A stretch of DNA of 64,000 bases, from positions 200,599 to 264,598 of the forward strand of contig NZ_AQXD01000001.1 in the NCBI RefSeq assembly GCF_000375345.1, in the 5' to 3' direction. Below, in pieces: positions 33,197 to 42,418 of the stretch. Within the stretch, counting starts at the first letter, position 1. Each line of letters begins with the position of its first letter. Under the pieces are notes generated by a model. That model was not told the origin of the DNA. It was given only the letters and a program-made list of their open reading frames with translations, and ran no database searches. Both the position numbers and the translations under genes were made by a program. This DNA comes from Wohlfahrtiimonas chitiniclastica DSM 18708. Lineage in GTDB: Bacteria; Pseudomonadota; Gammaproteobacteria; Cardiobacteriales; Wohlfahrtiimonadaceae.

Positions 33197-34951
33197 ATGA
33201 TGCGTCAAACTCCAAAGAAGCGTCGCTCGAAAAAGGCGAAAAGCAAACGACCAGTGTTGCCCGGTCAAAATTACCGTCGCATGTTTGTGCTCGGTATTTT
33301 TTATCTTTTAGCCGTTGCATTGATGATCAGTGCCTTTGATTTACAGATTCTCAATCAGCAATTTTTGCAATCAGAGAGCAACAACCGTGTTTTACGCACA
33401 CAAAACATTCCTGCGGTGAGAGGGGCAATCATGGATCGCAACCATGAGTCTTTGGCCATCTCGACGGAAGTTTATTCCATTTGGGCGGACCCTAAAATTT
33501 TATTGCCTTATGCCGAGTATTTGCCAGATTTAGCCAAAGCCCTCGACATGAAGGAAAAGCATCTGTATGAGTTGTTGACCAAGCGTGACAATTCTCGCTT
33601 TGTGTGGTTAAAGCGCCAATTGCCGCCCCATGCAACGAATGATGTGGTCAAACTGAATTTACCGGGCGTGACCATTGAAAAAGAGTATAAGCGTTATTAT
33701 CCGGATGCGGAAGTGACCGCCCAGCTCCTTGGCTTTACGAACTCAGAAGATGTGGGCATCGAGGGAATTGAGCTGACGTTTGAGGATCACCTCAAAGGTA
33801 AAATGGGTAAAAAACAGGTGGTGAAAGATTCGGCCAATCGCATCATTGATCAATTTAAATTGATTGAAGGGGCAGAATCCGGTAAAAACTTAGTGCTCAC
33901 CATTGATCGACGCATTCAATTGGCGGCCTATCAAGCCCTTAAAAATGCCATCATTGAGCATAAAGCAAAAAGTGGTACTGCGATGGTGGTGGACGCTTGG
34001 ACGGGCGAAGTGCTCGCATTGGTCAGTCAGCCTTCTGGCAATCCGAATAATTTACAGCACCGCATTCCTGAAATGATGAAAAACCGCGCCATTGCCGATG
34101 TGTATGAGCCAGGTTCCACCATTAAACCTTTTGTGATTGCCCTTGGCCTTGAGTCTAAAAAATGGCGCCCCACAAGCGTGGTACCAACGGGTTATCAATT
34201 CATGGTGAGCGGCAATGCCATCAAAGACGTGTCTAAATCAGAATCCATGGATTTGATCACCGTATTGGTGAAGTCGAGTAACATTGGTGTGGCGCGTGTG
34301 GCGCTTTCAATGCCGCCAGAGGTTTTATGGAATTTATATAAATCTTTAGGCATTGGGCATAAAACGGGCTTAGGGATCGTCGGTGAGCAAGCCGGTCACT
34401 TAGGCAATGTACGCCCTTGGCAGCGCAATCAGTTTGAACATGCCACCAAATCCTTTGGTTATGGCATCAGCCTAAATACGGCGCAATTGGCGCAGATGTA
34501 CTCTGTGTTTGCCAATGGTGGCGTTTATGAGCCTTTAAAAATTGTCAAAGATTTACCCCCTCAGACAGATCAACAGCGCCGCCGCATTTTCTCTAAACCT
34601 GTGGCGGCCTCCATGGTGGGCATGCTTGAGAAAGTGATCACCAATAACCCCACCTCTAAAGCGAAAGTGCCGCATTATCGCGTGGCCGGTAAATCGGGCA
34701 CCGCACGTAAAATTGAAAAAGGACGCTATAGTAATACCAAGCACCGTGCATTTTTTGCCGGCTTTGGCCCAATCTCTAACCCTCGTTATGTGGTGGTGGT
34801 GATGATTGATGAGCCTTCCGCGGGTCAATATTATGGTGGTGCTGTGGCAGCGCCGGTATTCTCTGAAATTATGGGTGATACACTGCGCATTTTGAATGTC
34901 AAACCCGATGGTTTAGCGGAGTTACCTAAACTACAAATGTTATCCCACTGA
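33197..34951 (+). CDS. ftsI: Peptidoglycan transpeptidase FtsI (PBP3)
   Basis: The 584-residue protein has a basic N-tail, a membrane anchor (about 31-52), a class B PBP dimerisation region and a transpeptidase domain. The three active-site motifs are present: STIK in YEPGSTIKPFVI (about residue 309), SSN in VKSSNIGVAR and KSG in VAGKSGTARKIEKG. It makes septal peptidoglycan cross-links with FtsW. The start (ATG ATG at 33197/33200) is three bases after ftsL and has no obvious ribosome site, suggesting coupling. Confidence 0.96.
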   Translation: MMRQTPKKRRSKKAKSKRPVLPGQNYRRMFVLGIFYLLAVALMISAFDLQILNQQFLQSESNNRVLRTQNIPAVRGAIMDRNHESLAISTEVYSIWADPKILLPYAEYLPDLAKALDMKEKHLYELLTKRDNSRFVWLKRQLPPHATNDVVKLNLPGVTIEKEYKRYYPDAEVTAQLLGFTNSEDVGIEGIELTFEDHLKGKMGKKQVVKDSANRIIDQFKLIEGAESGKNLVLTIDRRIQLAAYQALKNAIIEHKAKSGTAMVVDAWTGEVLALVSQPSGNPNNLQHRIPEMMKNRAIADVYEPGSTIKPFVIALGLESKKWRPTSVVPTGYQFMVSGNAIKDVSKSESMDLITVLVKSSNIGVARVALSMPPEVLWNLYKSLGIGHKTGLGIVGEQAGHLGNVRPWQRNQFEHATKSFGYGISLNTAQLAQMYSVFANGGVYEPLKIVKDLPPQTDQQRRRIFSKPVAASMVGMLEKVITNNPTSKAKVPHYRVAGKSGTARKIEKGRYSNTKHRAFFAGFGPISNPRYVVVVMIDEPSAGQYYGGAVAAPVFSEIMGDTLRILNVKPDGLAELPKLQMLSH

Positions 34952-34964
34952 TAAGGAAAACCCC

Positions 34965-36449
34965 ATGAAACTTTTACACTTATTTCCAACGCTTGAACTG
35001 CCCATTTCGTTGCAAGAAGTGACGGTCTCGGGGTTGTCGTCAGACAGTCGCTATGCTAAGCAGGGTGATCTGTTTTTTGCATTGCAAGGGGCAAACGGTC
35101 ACGGTTTAGATTATATCGATGGATTACGTAAAACGGGCATTGCCGCCATTTTTTATGAGGGTGAGCCGGGCAATGTGCCCTCCGACATTCCTGCATTTAA
35201 AGTGGCAGACATTCATGCACTCATGAAAGAAGCTGCGGTGATGTTTTATCAAGCGGCACTTAAAAAAACCAACATCATAGGCATCACAGGGACGGAAGGC
35301 AAAACCTCTGTGGCGATGTTTACAGCCGTTGCCCTACAAAAGTTAGGCAGAGCGGTGGGCATGATTGGGACGAATGGCATTGGTCCATTAGATAACCTTA
35401 AAGAAAACACTCACACCACGCCGGATTTTTTAGCACTCTATCGCTCCATTGATGAGATTGTGGCAGCATTTGAAACTGCTGAATCTGTGGACATTGTCTT
35501 AGAAGTCACCTCTCATGCCCTTGATCAAGGGCGCGTGGCCGGTTTATCTTTTGCGGTCTCCACCTTTTTGAACCTTGCCCGTGATCACTTAGATTACCAT
35601 GAAACCGTGGCCAATTATCGCGCCGCGAAAGAGCGCTTATTTAATGAGTATGCCTCGACCGCCTCAGTGTTGAACATCGATGATGTTGTTGGATATGATT
35701 TATTTAAGGCTTTACAAGCAAAAGGTGAGCGCGCTTTATATCCTTTTGGGGAGCAGGCATGTGAGCATGAGAATGATTTACGCATTTCAGAGATTGATCT
35801 TCATGCCCAAGGCTTACGTTTCACATTGACGCATCAAGGGCAATCTTATGCCATTGAGAGCCCATTGTATGGCCATTTCAATGCCCATAATTTAGTGGCG
35901 ATGGTGGGCAATTTATTGGCCCTTGGCATTGAGATGCTGCGCATCATTGACTTACTGCCTGAAATCACTTTGGTCAAAGGGCGTATGGAAGCGATCTTTT
36001 TAGACAATGGTGCCGTAGCGGTGATTGATTATGCCCATAAGCCTAATGCCTTATTGCAAGTGTTAAAAGCCTTGAAAAAACACATTCCAAATGGCGATTT
36101 ATACTGTATTTTTGGTTGTGGCGGGGATCGTGATCGCGGCAAACGTCCATTGATGGCGGAGATTGCCGAAGCCCATGCGGATCATGTGATTGTGACCAAT
36201 GATAACCCACGCACGGAAAATGATCTTGCCATCAGCGATGAGATTTTTACAGGCTTTAAAGCGCCAGAAAAAGTTCAGCGCATTTTAGATCGCAAATTGG
36301 CCATTGAACATGCTGTGAGTGTGGCCAAAGCCGGGGACATTATCTTAATTGCGGGTAAAGGGCATGAAGATTATCAAATCATTGGCCACACCAAACACCA
36401 TTTTTCCGATGCTGAAATTGTTGCAGCATTCATTACACAGGATCGTTGA
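34965..36449 (+). CDS. murE: UDP-MurNAc-L-Ala-D-Glu:meso-DAP ligase MurE
   Basis: A 494-residue Mur ligase with the ATP loop GITGTEGKTSVAM (about residues 105-117; the common form is GTNGKTT, so Asn to Glu and Thr to Ser are seen), the LEVTSHALDQGR block and a C-terminal DNPR motif (NDNPRTEND) that selects meso-diaminopimelate. It adds DAP to the cytoplasmic peptidoglycan precursor. It is preceded by an AAGGAAAA ribosome site and is cotranscribed with ftsI and murF. Confidence 0.96.
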   Translation: MKLLHLFPTLELPISLQEVTVSGLSSDSRYAKQGDLFFALQGANGHGLDYIDGLRKTGIAAIFYEGEPGNVPSDIPAFKVADIHALMKEAAVMFYQAALKKTNIIGITGTEGKTSVAMFTAVALQKLGRAVGMIGTNGIGPLDNLKENTHTTPDFLALYRSIDEIVAAFETAESVDIVLEVTSHALDQGRVAGLSFAVSTFLNLARDHLDYHETVANYRAAKERLFNEYASTASVLNIDDVVGYDLFKALQAKGERALYPFGEQACEHENDLRISEIDLHAQGLRFTLTHQGQSYAIESPLYGHFNAHNLVAMVGNLLALGIEMLRIIDLLPEITLVKGRMEAIFLDNGAVAVIDYAHKPNALLQVLKALKKHIPNGDLYCIFGCGGDRDRGKRPLMAEIAEAHADHVIVTNDNPRTENDLAISDEIFTGFKAPEKVQRILDRKLAIEHAVSVAKAGDIILIAGKGHEDYQIIGHTKHHFSDAEIVAAFITQDR

Positions 36450-36455
36450 TATTGT

Positions 36456-37805
36456 ATGAAACTTTCACAAGCAGCCCAAATCCTACAAGGTGAGCTCAAA
36501 GGCATGGATGCCATTTTTTATGGTGCCTCTACAGATACGCGCTTGATTCAAGCCGGCCAGCTCTTTTTTGCATGGAAAGGCGATAAGCACGATGCTCATA
36601 ATTTTTTAGACAGCATTGAGGCAAAAGGTGCCATTGGTGCGGTGGTTGAGCGTTATACGCCATCTGTGAACATCAGCCAAATTGTGGTCAAAGACAGCCA
36701 AAAGGCGCTTGGCATATTGGCAAAGGCATGGATGGCCGATTGGCAGGGCACAACGGTTGCATTGACGGGGTCAAATGGCAAAACCACATTAAAAGAGATG
36801 ATTGCCTCCATTTTGCGTGGCAAAGGGGCAACGCTGGCCACAGAGGGCAACTATAACAATCATGTGGGTTGCCCATTGACGATTTTAAAGCTCACCGATC
36901 AGTATGAATATGCCGTGTTAGAAATGGGGGCGAATCACTTTGATGAGATTCGTTATTTAACTCATATTGCGTGTCCAGATGTGGCGATTTTGAACAATGC
37001 AGGACCTTGCCATTTAGAAGGTTTTGGCAGCATTGAAGGTGTTGCGCGCGCTAAAGGTGAAATCTTTGAAGGCTTAAAAGCGGGTGGAACAGCGATCATC
37101 AATGCCGATGATGATTATGCAGACTATTGGCAGAGCCTGAATACAGAACATCGCGTCTTAACGTTTGGCATTCGTAACACTGCCGATGTGATGGCAAAAA
37201 ACATCAGTGGTCAATCATTTGACTTGGTGATTCATGGGCAATCTATCCGTGTGACGTTGGCATTAGTGGGCATTCACAATATCTTAAATGCCTGTGCAGC
37301 GGCGGCCGCTACGTATGCTTTAGGCGCCTCTTTAGATGAAATTAAAACAGGGCTTGAAAATCTGCACTGCGTCAAAGGGCGTTTAGAGAAGATTCAATTG
37401 AGCGATCATCACATTTTGCTCAATGATGCTTATAACGGCAATCCTGCCTCTTTGCGCGCAGGGATTGACGCATTAGAAGGCATTGCCGATCACACCTGGC
37501 TTGTGTTAGGAGACATGCGTGAATTGGGCACACAAGCGGTGCAAATGCATGAAGAGTGCGGGCGTTATGCAAAAGTGCGCGGCTTTGATCAGCTTTTGGC
37601 CTTAGGTGAGATGTCCGCAAAAAGTGCTGAGGCCTTTGGTGAAGGCGGGCAAGTGTATGCAGATCACGATGCCATCATTGACCACATCAACCAAACATTG
37701 GCCACACTTAAAGATGAATCGGTTGCCATTTTGGTGAAGGGTTCAAACTCCATGAAAATGTATTTAATTGCCGAGGCGATGGTTCAAAAAGAGAAGGAAG
37801 CTTAA
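36456..37805 (+). CDS. murF: UDP-MurNAc-tripeptide:D-Ala-D-Ala ligase MurF
   Basis: A 449-residue Mur ligase. The ATP loop reads ALTGSNGKTTLKEM (about residues 104-117), followed by EGNYNNHVGCPLTIL, the LEMGANHFDEI metal-binding block and NDAYNGNPASLRAGI in the C-terminal domain. It adds D-Ala-D-Ala, completing the UDP-MurNAc pentapeptide. It lies six bases after murE, and mraY begins at the base after its stop codon. Confidence 0.96.
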   Translation: MKLSQAAQILQGELKGMDAIFYGASTDTRLIQAGQLFFAWKGDKHDAHNFLDSIEAKGAIGAVVERYTPSVNISQIVVKDSQKALGILAKAWMADWQGTTVALTGSNGKTTLKEMIASILRGKGATLATEGNYNNHVGCPLTILKLTDQYEYAVLEMGANHFDEIRYLTHIACPDVAILNNAGPCHLEGFGSIEGVARAKGEIFEGLKAGGTAIINADDDYADYWQSLNTEHRVLTFGIRNTADVMAKNISGQSFDLVIHGQSIRVTLALVGIHNILNACAAAAATYALGASLDEIKTGLENLHCVKGRLEKIQLSDHHILLNDAYNGNPASLRAGIDALEGIADHTWLVLGDMRELGTQAVQMHEECGRYAKVRGFDQLLALGEMSAKSAEAFGEGGQVYADHDAIIDHINQTLATLKDESVAILVKGSNSMKMYLIAEAMVQKEKEA

Positions 37806-38888
37806 ATGTTATATGCGTTACTCACATACTTAGCGGAGCATCAATGGGGTGCTTTGCGAGTGTTTCAATATTTATCGATGCGTGGCATCTGTGCGGTTTT
37901 GACGGCGCTGGTGTTTGCGCTCTTTTTTGGCCCGAAATTCATTCGTAAATTGCAGGCCAATCAAATTGGGCAATTTGTGCGTGACGATGGTCCGCAATCC
38001 CATTTATCCAAAAAAGGGACGCCAACGATGGGCGGCGTGCTCATCATTGCGAGCATTTCTGTGGCGGTGTTGTTGTGGGCTGATTTAAGCAACATCAATG
38101 TTTGGGTGGTGATGGGCGTGTTATGGGGCTTTGGTTATGTGGGCTTTATTGATGACTATCGCAAAGTGGTTAAAAAGCAATCCCTTGGGCTGCGCGCTAA
38201 AGAAAAGTATCTCTATTTAACCATTGGCGGATTATTGGCTGCGGTGATTTTGTATTACAATGCAGGCGATCAGGGCACGCAACTTCTCATTCCATATTTT
38301 AAAGAGTGGTACATTCCTTTAGGCATTTTCTTCATTCCGTTTGTCTATTTTGTGATTGTGGGCGCAAGTAATGCTGTGAATTTAACCGATGGTTTAGATG
38401 GTTTGGCCATCATGCCCACCATTTTAATTGCTGCTGCGCTTGCCATTTTTGCTTATGCCACAGGGCACGTGGAATTTGCCAACTATTTAGCCATTCCATA
38501 TGTGCAAGGCGCAGGCGAAATGGCCATCATTTGTGCCGCAATCTTTGGCGCAGGTTTAGGCTTTTTATGGTTCAATACTTATCCTGCACAAGTCTTTATG
38601 GGCGATGTCGGTGCTTTAGCATTAGGTGGCGCATTGGGTGCGATCTCTGTGGTGGTGCGCCAAGAGCTTGTTTTCTTCATCATGAGTGGTTTATTTGTGG
38701 TGGAAACACTCTCTGTGTTCATTCAAGTGGGTTCATACCGCATGTTTAAAAAGCGCGTGTTTAGAATGGCGCCGATTCATCATCACTTTGAGCTGAAAGG
38801 TTGGCCTGAGCCACGCGTGATTGTACGCTTTTGGATTTTGACGGTGATCTTGGTCTTAATCGGTTTAGCCTCCCTTAAAATTCGTTAA
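37806..38888 (+). CDS. mraY: Phospho-MurNAc-pentapeptide translocase MraY
   Basis: The 360-residue, ten-helix enzyme transfers phospho-MurNAc-pentapeptide to undecaprenyl phosphate, giving lipid I. Conserved blocks are [13 protein letters not shown], the aspartate pair in [18 protein letters not shown] and the [12 protein letters not shown] histidine motif. It is the last dcw gene in this window: instead of murD, a YigZ gene follows two bases later. Confidence 0.97.
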   Translation: MLYALLTYLAEHQWGALRVFQYLSMRGICAVLTALVFALFFGPKFIRKLQANQIGQFVRDDGPQSHLSKKGTPTMGGVLIIASISVAVLLWADLSNINVWVVMGVLWGFGYVGFIDDYRKVVKKQSLGLRAKEKYLYLTIGGLLAAVILYYNAGDQGTQLLIPYFKEWYIPLGIFFIPFVYFVIVGASNAVNLTDGLDGLAIMPTILIAAALAIFAYATGHVEFANYLAIPYVQGAGEMAIICAAIFGAGLGFLWFNTYPAQVFMGDVGALALGGALGAISVVVRQELVFFIMSGLFVVETLSVFIQVGSYRMFKKRVFRMAPIHHHFELKGWPEPRVIVRFWILTVILVLIGLASLKIR

Positions 38889-38890
38889 TC

Positions 38891-39490
38891 ATGACTGAAA
38901 CCTACTTTGAAATTGCGGCGAATGTGCACTCAGAATTTACTGAACAAAAGAGTAAATTTCTGGGCTTTGCCCATCGCGTGCAATCTGAAGAGGAAATTAA
39001 AGCCATCATTGCAGATTTACGGGCAATGCATCCAAATGCCAATCATGTTTGCTATGCCTATCGGCTTGGCAAACATTATGAATTGTATCGCTTTAGTGAT
39101 GATGGTGAGCCCGGTGGCACAGCAGGGCGCCCAATCTTTGGGCAGATTGAAGCGTTTAAAGTCACCAATATTTTGGTGGCAGTTGTGCGTTATTTTGGCG
39201 GCATTAAGCTTGGCACCGGCGGGCTTGTGGCGAACTATCAGAAGTCTGCACGCCTAACATTAGACGCAGCTCAAGTTATCGAGCATAAAATTTTACAATC
39301 CCTACAGTTCGTTTATGATTATGATGTAACCAGTGATATTCAACAACTGTTACATGTGTCAAAAGCGGTGGTGGAAGCCACGGATTATGCAGAGCGTTGT
39401 GTGTGTACGGTTTCGCTTGAGCCATCACAGATCGACGATTTTAAACATAAATTGATGCAAATAAAAAACACGCAGTTACTCAGTCCTTAA
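38891..39490 (+). CDS. YigZ/IMPACT-family protein
   Basis: A 199-residue UPF0029-type protein with EQKSKFLGFAHRVQSEEE, the conserved HVCYAYRLG and DDGEPGGTAGRPI blocks and VVRYFGGIKLGTGGLV, followed by a DUF1949-like C-terminal domain (about 130-195). Relatives include E. coli YigZ and eukaryotic IMPACT, a translation regulator; the bacterial role is unknown. It starts two bases after mraY, so it is probably expressed with the cell-wall genes by position. Confidence 0.92.
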   Translation: MTETYFEIAANVHSEFTEQKSKFLGFAHRVQSEEEIKAIIADLRAMHPNANHVCYAYRLGKHYELYRFSDDGEPGGTAGRPIFGQIEAFKVTNILVAVVRYFGGIKLGTGGLVANYQKSARLTLDAAQVIEHKILQSLQFVYDYDVTSDIQQLLHVSKAVVEATDYAERCVCTVSLEPSQIDDFKHKLMQIKNTQLLSP

Positions 39491-39530
39491 AGATGCCAAT
39501 GGATCATTGGCCCGTGATATAAAGTGAGCA

Positions 39531-39977
39531 ATGATGCAGGTGTGGAAACGATTCGTTTGTGGTGTGATGTTAGGTTTGCTTTCTTTAACGCTTGCATGGA
39601 GCAGTACTTATGATGAGCTCGTGTGGCACAATGGTCATGTGCAATATGTCGTTCTTCACCATCCTAATCGTGCAGAATTTGAGATCCAACGCACCGAGTT
39701 TGCCAATCAGCCCATTCATCCGCCCACAGCCATTTTGATCCTTTCTGCAAATGTCACGGCATTTGAAGAAGAATATCTTTACTCATTTTTATCCCAAATC
39801 TTTAATTTAACCAGCATTTATACCAATACAGATCATGATCCAAACCCCGATTGTGTGGTGCATTTATGCCAATCTAACAGTTATCATTGTGTGCGTGTCA
39901 GTACGCAACTCTTTGAGCATCAAGGGGGGCGCTTTGTATTTGACCGCTATATGCAAAGCTTATCTTGGCCAGAATAA
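39531..39977 (+). CDS. Small exported protein of unknown function
   Basis: I do not recognise this 148-residue protein. A signal peptide or membrane anchor occupies about residues 1-24 (VWKRFVCGVMLGLLSLTLAW). The remainder is soluble, with two cysteines close together (PDCVVHLCQSN) and a third nearby (YHCVRVS). Two adjacent ATG codons (39531, 39534) could start it, with GTGAG about five bases upstream. It lies 40 bases after the YigZ gene and ends at a terminator. Confidence 0.6.
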   Translation: MMQVWKRFVCGVMLGLLSLTLAWSSTYDELVWHNGHVQYVVLHHPNRAEFEIQRTEFANQPIHPPTAILILSANVTAFEEEYLYSFLSQIFNLTSIYTNTDHDPNPDCVVHLCQSNSYHCVRVSTQLFEHQGGRFVFDRYMQSLSWPE

Positions 39978-39999
39978 AAAACCCTGCAAGCAGGGTTTT
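39972..39999. terminator. Bidirectional terminator between the exported protein and the thiD-like gene
   Basis: A 9-bp stem (AAAACCCTG with CAGGGTTTT) and CAAG loop. The T-run is best on the minus strand, where it would end the thiD-like transcript. Confidence 0.75.
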
Positions 40000-40021
40000 A
40001 GCATCAATGGTTTAATGTCAT

Positions 40022-40819
40022 TTATTTAAAACTGTCTGGAAAATCTAAGGTGCCCACAAATTGATTGAGCGCCCAGTGATTTTTAATGCCTTTTTTAATG
40101 GCTTCTTTGGCTTCAAAGACAGATTCGCGCGGAGAAAAACCCTTGCAAAGGTTTGCAGCCACATGTGCGGCAAATGTACAGCCTAAACCATGGGTGTGAT
40201 GGGTATCAATGAAGGCGCCTTCCATCAACACAAACTCATGGCCATCATAGAATAGATCGCCAGAGGTTTTCGGTGCCATCACGCGGCCAACATTAGTGAT
40301 GGCCACAGCTTGACAACCTAAAGCTAAAATGCGGCGTGCAGCTTCTTTAGCTTCTTCATAATTGGTGATCTCTTCCATGCCTGCTAATTGTGCCGCTTCA
40401 AATAAGTTTGGCGTTGTGACGGTGGCATGTTTGATCAAATGGGTGCGGATGGCTTCGGCATGTTCTGGGAATAAAGGTTTATTGCCTTTACACACCATCA
40501 CAGGATCGACAACAACAGGCACTTTTTTCGCCCAAGTCTTTAAATAACCATCGACATTTTCAATGATGGCTGGGGTTGGCAACATGCCAAGTTTAATGGC
40601 ATCGACGCCGACGCCCTCAAGGGCTGTTTTGATTTGAGCATCAATCACAGGCAATTCAATCGGGAACACGCCGTGTGACCATGTGTCCGTTTCCATCGTC
40701 ACGATCACTGTGAGGGCACAAAAGCCATACAAATCATGCTTAGCAAAGGTGCGTAAATCCGCTTGAATGCCAGCGCCGCCGCTTGAGTCTGAACCTGCAA
40801 TGGTCAATATCTTTTTCAT
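40022..40819 (-). CDS. Hydroxymethylpyrimidine/pyridoxine kinase family protein (ThiD/PdxK-like)
   Basis: A 265-residue ribokinase-fold kinase with the N-terminal IAGSDSSGGAGIQADLRT motif (about 6-24), PVVVDPVMVCKGN in the middle, and a C-terminal anion-hole block HTHGLGCTFAAHVAA where many ThiD proteins have HGTGCT. ThiD phosphorylates HMP and HMP-P in thiamine synthesis; closely related PdxK/ThiD2 proteins phosphorylate pyridoxine or pyridoxal. The isolated location and the METDTWSHGVFP segment are compatible with either. No thi genes and no recognisable TPP riboswitch lie nearby, so I leave the symbol blank. Confidence 0.85.
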   Translation of the reverse strand: MKKILTIAGSDSSGGAGIQADLRTFAKHDLYGFCALTVIVTMETDTWSHGVFPIELPVIDAQIKTALEGVGVDAIKLGMLPTPAIIENVDGYLKTWAKKVPVVVDPVMVCKGNKPLFPEHAEAIRTHLIKHATVTTPNLFEAAQLAGMEEITNYEEAKEAARRILALGCQAVAITNVGRVMAPKTSGDLFYDGHEFVLMEGAFIDTHHTHGLGCTFAAHVAANLCKGFSPRESVFEAKEAIKKGIKNHWALNQFVGTLDFPDSFK

Positions 40820-40868
40820 CGAAAATCCTTTGTATTATATCCAGCAAATAGGTGGAAAATATAGAGTA

Positions 40869-40899
40869 CAAAAAAAAGCTCTAAATTTATAGAGCTTTT
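40869..40899 (-). terminator. Terminator after hemN
   Basis: A 10-bp stem (AAAAGCTCTA with TAGAGCTTTT) is followed on the minus strand by a T-run. It separates hemN from the thiD-like gene downstream. Confidence 0.82.
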
Positions 40900-40910
40900 C
40901 AGGAAGTTTT

Positions 40911-42287
40911 TTAAATGACGCGGGAGAAACGCTGATCATTCTTTTGCAAATAGGCATCAAACACCATGCCAATGTTGCGAATGAGTAAGCGGCCACGATC
41001 TTGTACGTAATAAGTGTCACCTTCGACAACGATTAAGCCATCTGGCCCCATTGCACGAAGATCTTCCAATTCAATTTTAAAATGCTCTTTTGCATCGATG
41101 TTAAAACGGCGGCTGACATCATTGATGTCGAGCTTTAAGTTACACATGAGCTCTGTGATCACATAACGACGAAGTTCATCTTCAGGCGTCAGAGTCACGC
41201 CGCGCCAAATCGGCAACTGTTCGCTGTTGATCACCGCTTCATAATCTGGCATGTCTTTCACATTTTGTGCATAGATGTTGCCAATTTGCGAGATGGACGA
41301 TAAACCCATGCCCACTAAATCACAATCAGAATGGGTGCTGTAACCTTGGAAATTGCGATATAAATTGCCTTCACGCTGCGCGATGGCCAATTGATCCGTC
41401 GGTTTTGCAAAGTGATCCATACCAATATACACATAACCTGCATCAGTTAAGCGCTCAATGATGTTTTTGAAGATCAAGAGTTTCTCTTCAGGCTTTGGCA
41501 TGTCTTCTGCATTCATCTGCTTTTGTGTTTTAAAGAGATGCGGCATGTGAGCATAGTTAAAGACGGATAAACGATCCGGTGAGATTTCAATCATCTCTTC
41601 TAACGTTTGATTGAAGGTATCGACCGTTTGGAAAGGTAAACCATAAATCAAATCCACAGAGATGGAGCTAAAACCACATTCGCGTGCGGCGGTTAAGGTT
41701 TCAAGGGTGATCTCTTTTGGTTGAATGCGATTGACCGCCACTTGCACTTTTGGGTTGAAGTCTTGCACGCCCATGCTCAAGCGGTTAAAGCCGATGCTGC
41801 GTAAAAAGCGCACAGTGTCAGCATTTGCTTCACGCGGGTCCACTTCAATGGAGTATTCGCCTTGATCTTGATCGAGCAATGTGAAGTGTTTAGCAGTGGC
41901 ATCCATCACCGTGAGCATTTCATCACGGGATAAAAACGTTGGCGTACCGCCGCCCCAATGGAGCTGTTTCACTTTGCGTTGACGATCAAAAAGCTTGCCC
42001 TGCATTTCAATCTCTTTGAGTAAATGCTCAACATATGGCAAAGAGCGCTTACGATTTTTGGTGATGATTTTGTTACAGCCACAGTAAAAACAGATGGTGT
42101 CACAAAATGGCATGTGAAAATAAAGGGACAAATCTCGATCAGATTCATTGGAGGCTAATGCGGCTTGAATGTAATCTTCGCGGGTGAATTCGGTGGTAAA
42201 TTGTACAGCGGTGGGGTAAGAGGTATAACGAGGACCAGCCTTGTCATATTTATCGATGAGTTCACGATTAAAAATAGATTGTGTCAT
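40911..42287 (-). CDS. hemN: Oxygen-independent coproporphyrinogen III dehydrogenase
   Basis: Read from ATG 42287 the product is 458 residues, matching HemN (about 457); a TTG three codons upstream is possible. The radical-SAM cluster motif is CDTICFYCGC (CxxxCxxC plus the extra HemN cysteine), followed by HWGGGTPT and the N-terminal AGPRYTSYPTAVQF block that marks true HemN rather than HemW. It decarboxylates coproporphyrinogen III in heme synthesis without oxygen. No FNR-type site is convincingly visible upstream. Confidence 0.95.
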   Translation of the reverse strand: MTQSIFNRELIDKYDKAGPRYTSYPTAVQFTTEFTREDYIQAALASNESDRDLSLYFHMPFCDTICFYCGCNKIITKNRKRSLPYVEHLLKEIEMQGKLFDRQRKVKQLHWGGGTPTFLSRDEMLTVMDATAKHFTLLDQDQGEYSIEVDPREANADTVRFLRSIGFNRLSMGVQDFNPKVQVAVNRIQPKEITLETLTAARECGFSSISVDLIYGLPFQTVDTFNQTLEEMIEISPDRLSVFNYAHMPHLFKTQKQMNAEDMPKPEEKLLIFKNIIERLTDAGYVYIGMDHFAKPTDQLAIAQREGNLYRNFQGYSTHSDCDLVGMGLSSISQIGNIYAQNVKDMPDYEAVINSEQLPIWRGVTLTPEDELRRYVITELMCNLKLDINDVSRRFNIDAKEHFKIELEDLRAMGPDGLIVVEGDTYYVQDRGRLLIRNIGMVFDAYLQKNDQRFSRVI

Positions 42288-42418
42288 GTTGCCCAACTAG
42301 TATATTCGTTAATAAAGTAATCATGCGGTATATTGTACTGAATTACACCACAAACTGCGATTTTGTTTTATCGATGGGGCAGATTTATATTCATAATGCA
42401 TGAAAAAAGGAGCAATTG

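Noticed and set aside
40820..40868. TPP riboswitch upstream of the ThiD-like gene
   Set aside because: The leader is only about 50 bases before the hemN terminator and contains no thi-box pattern.
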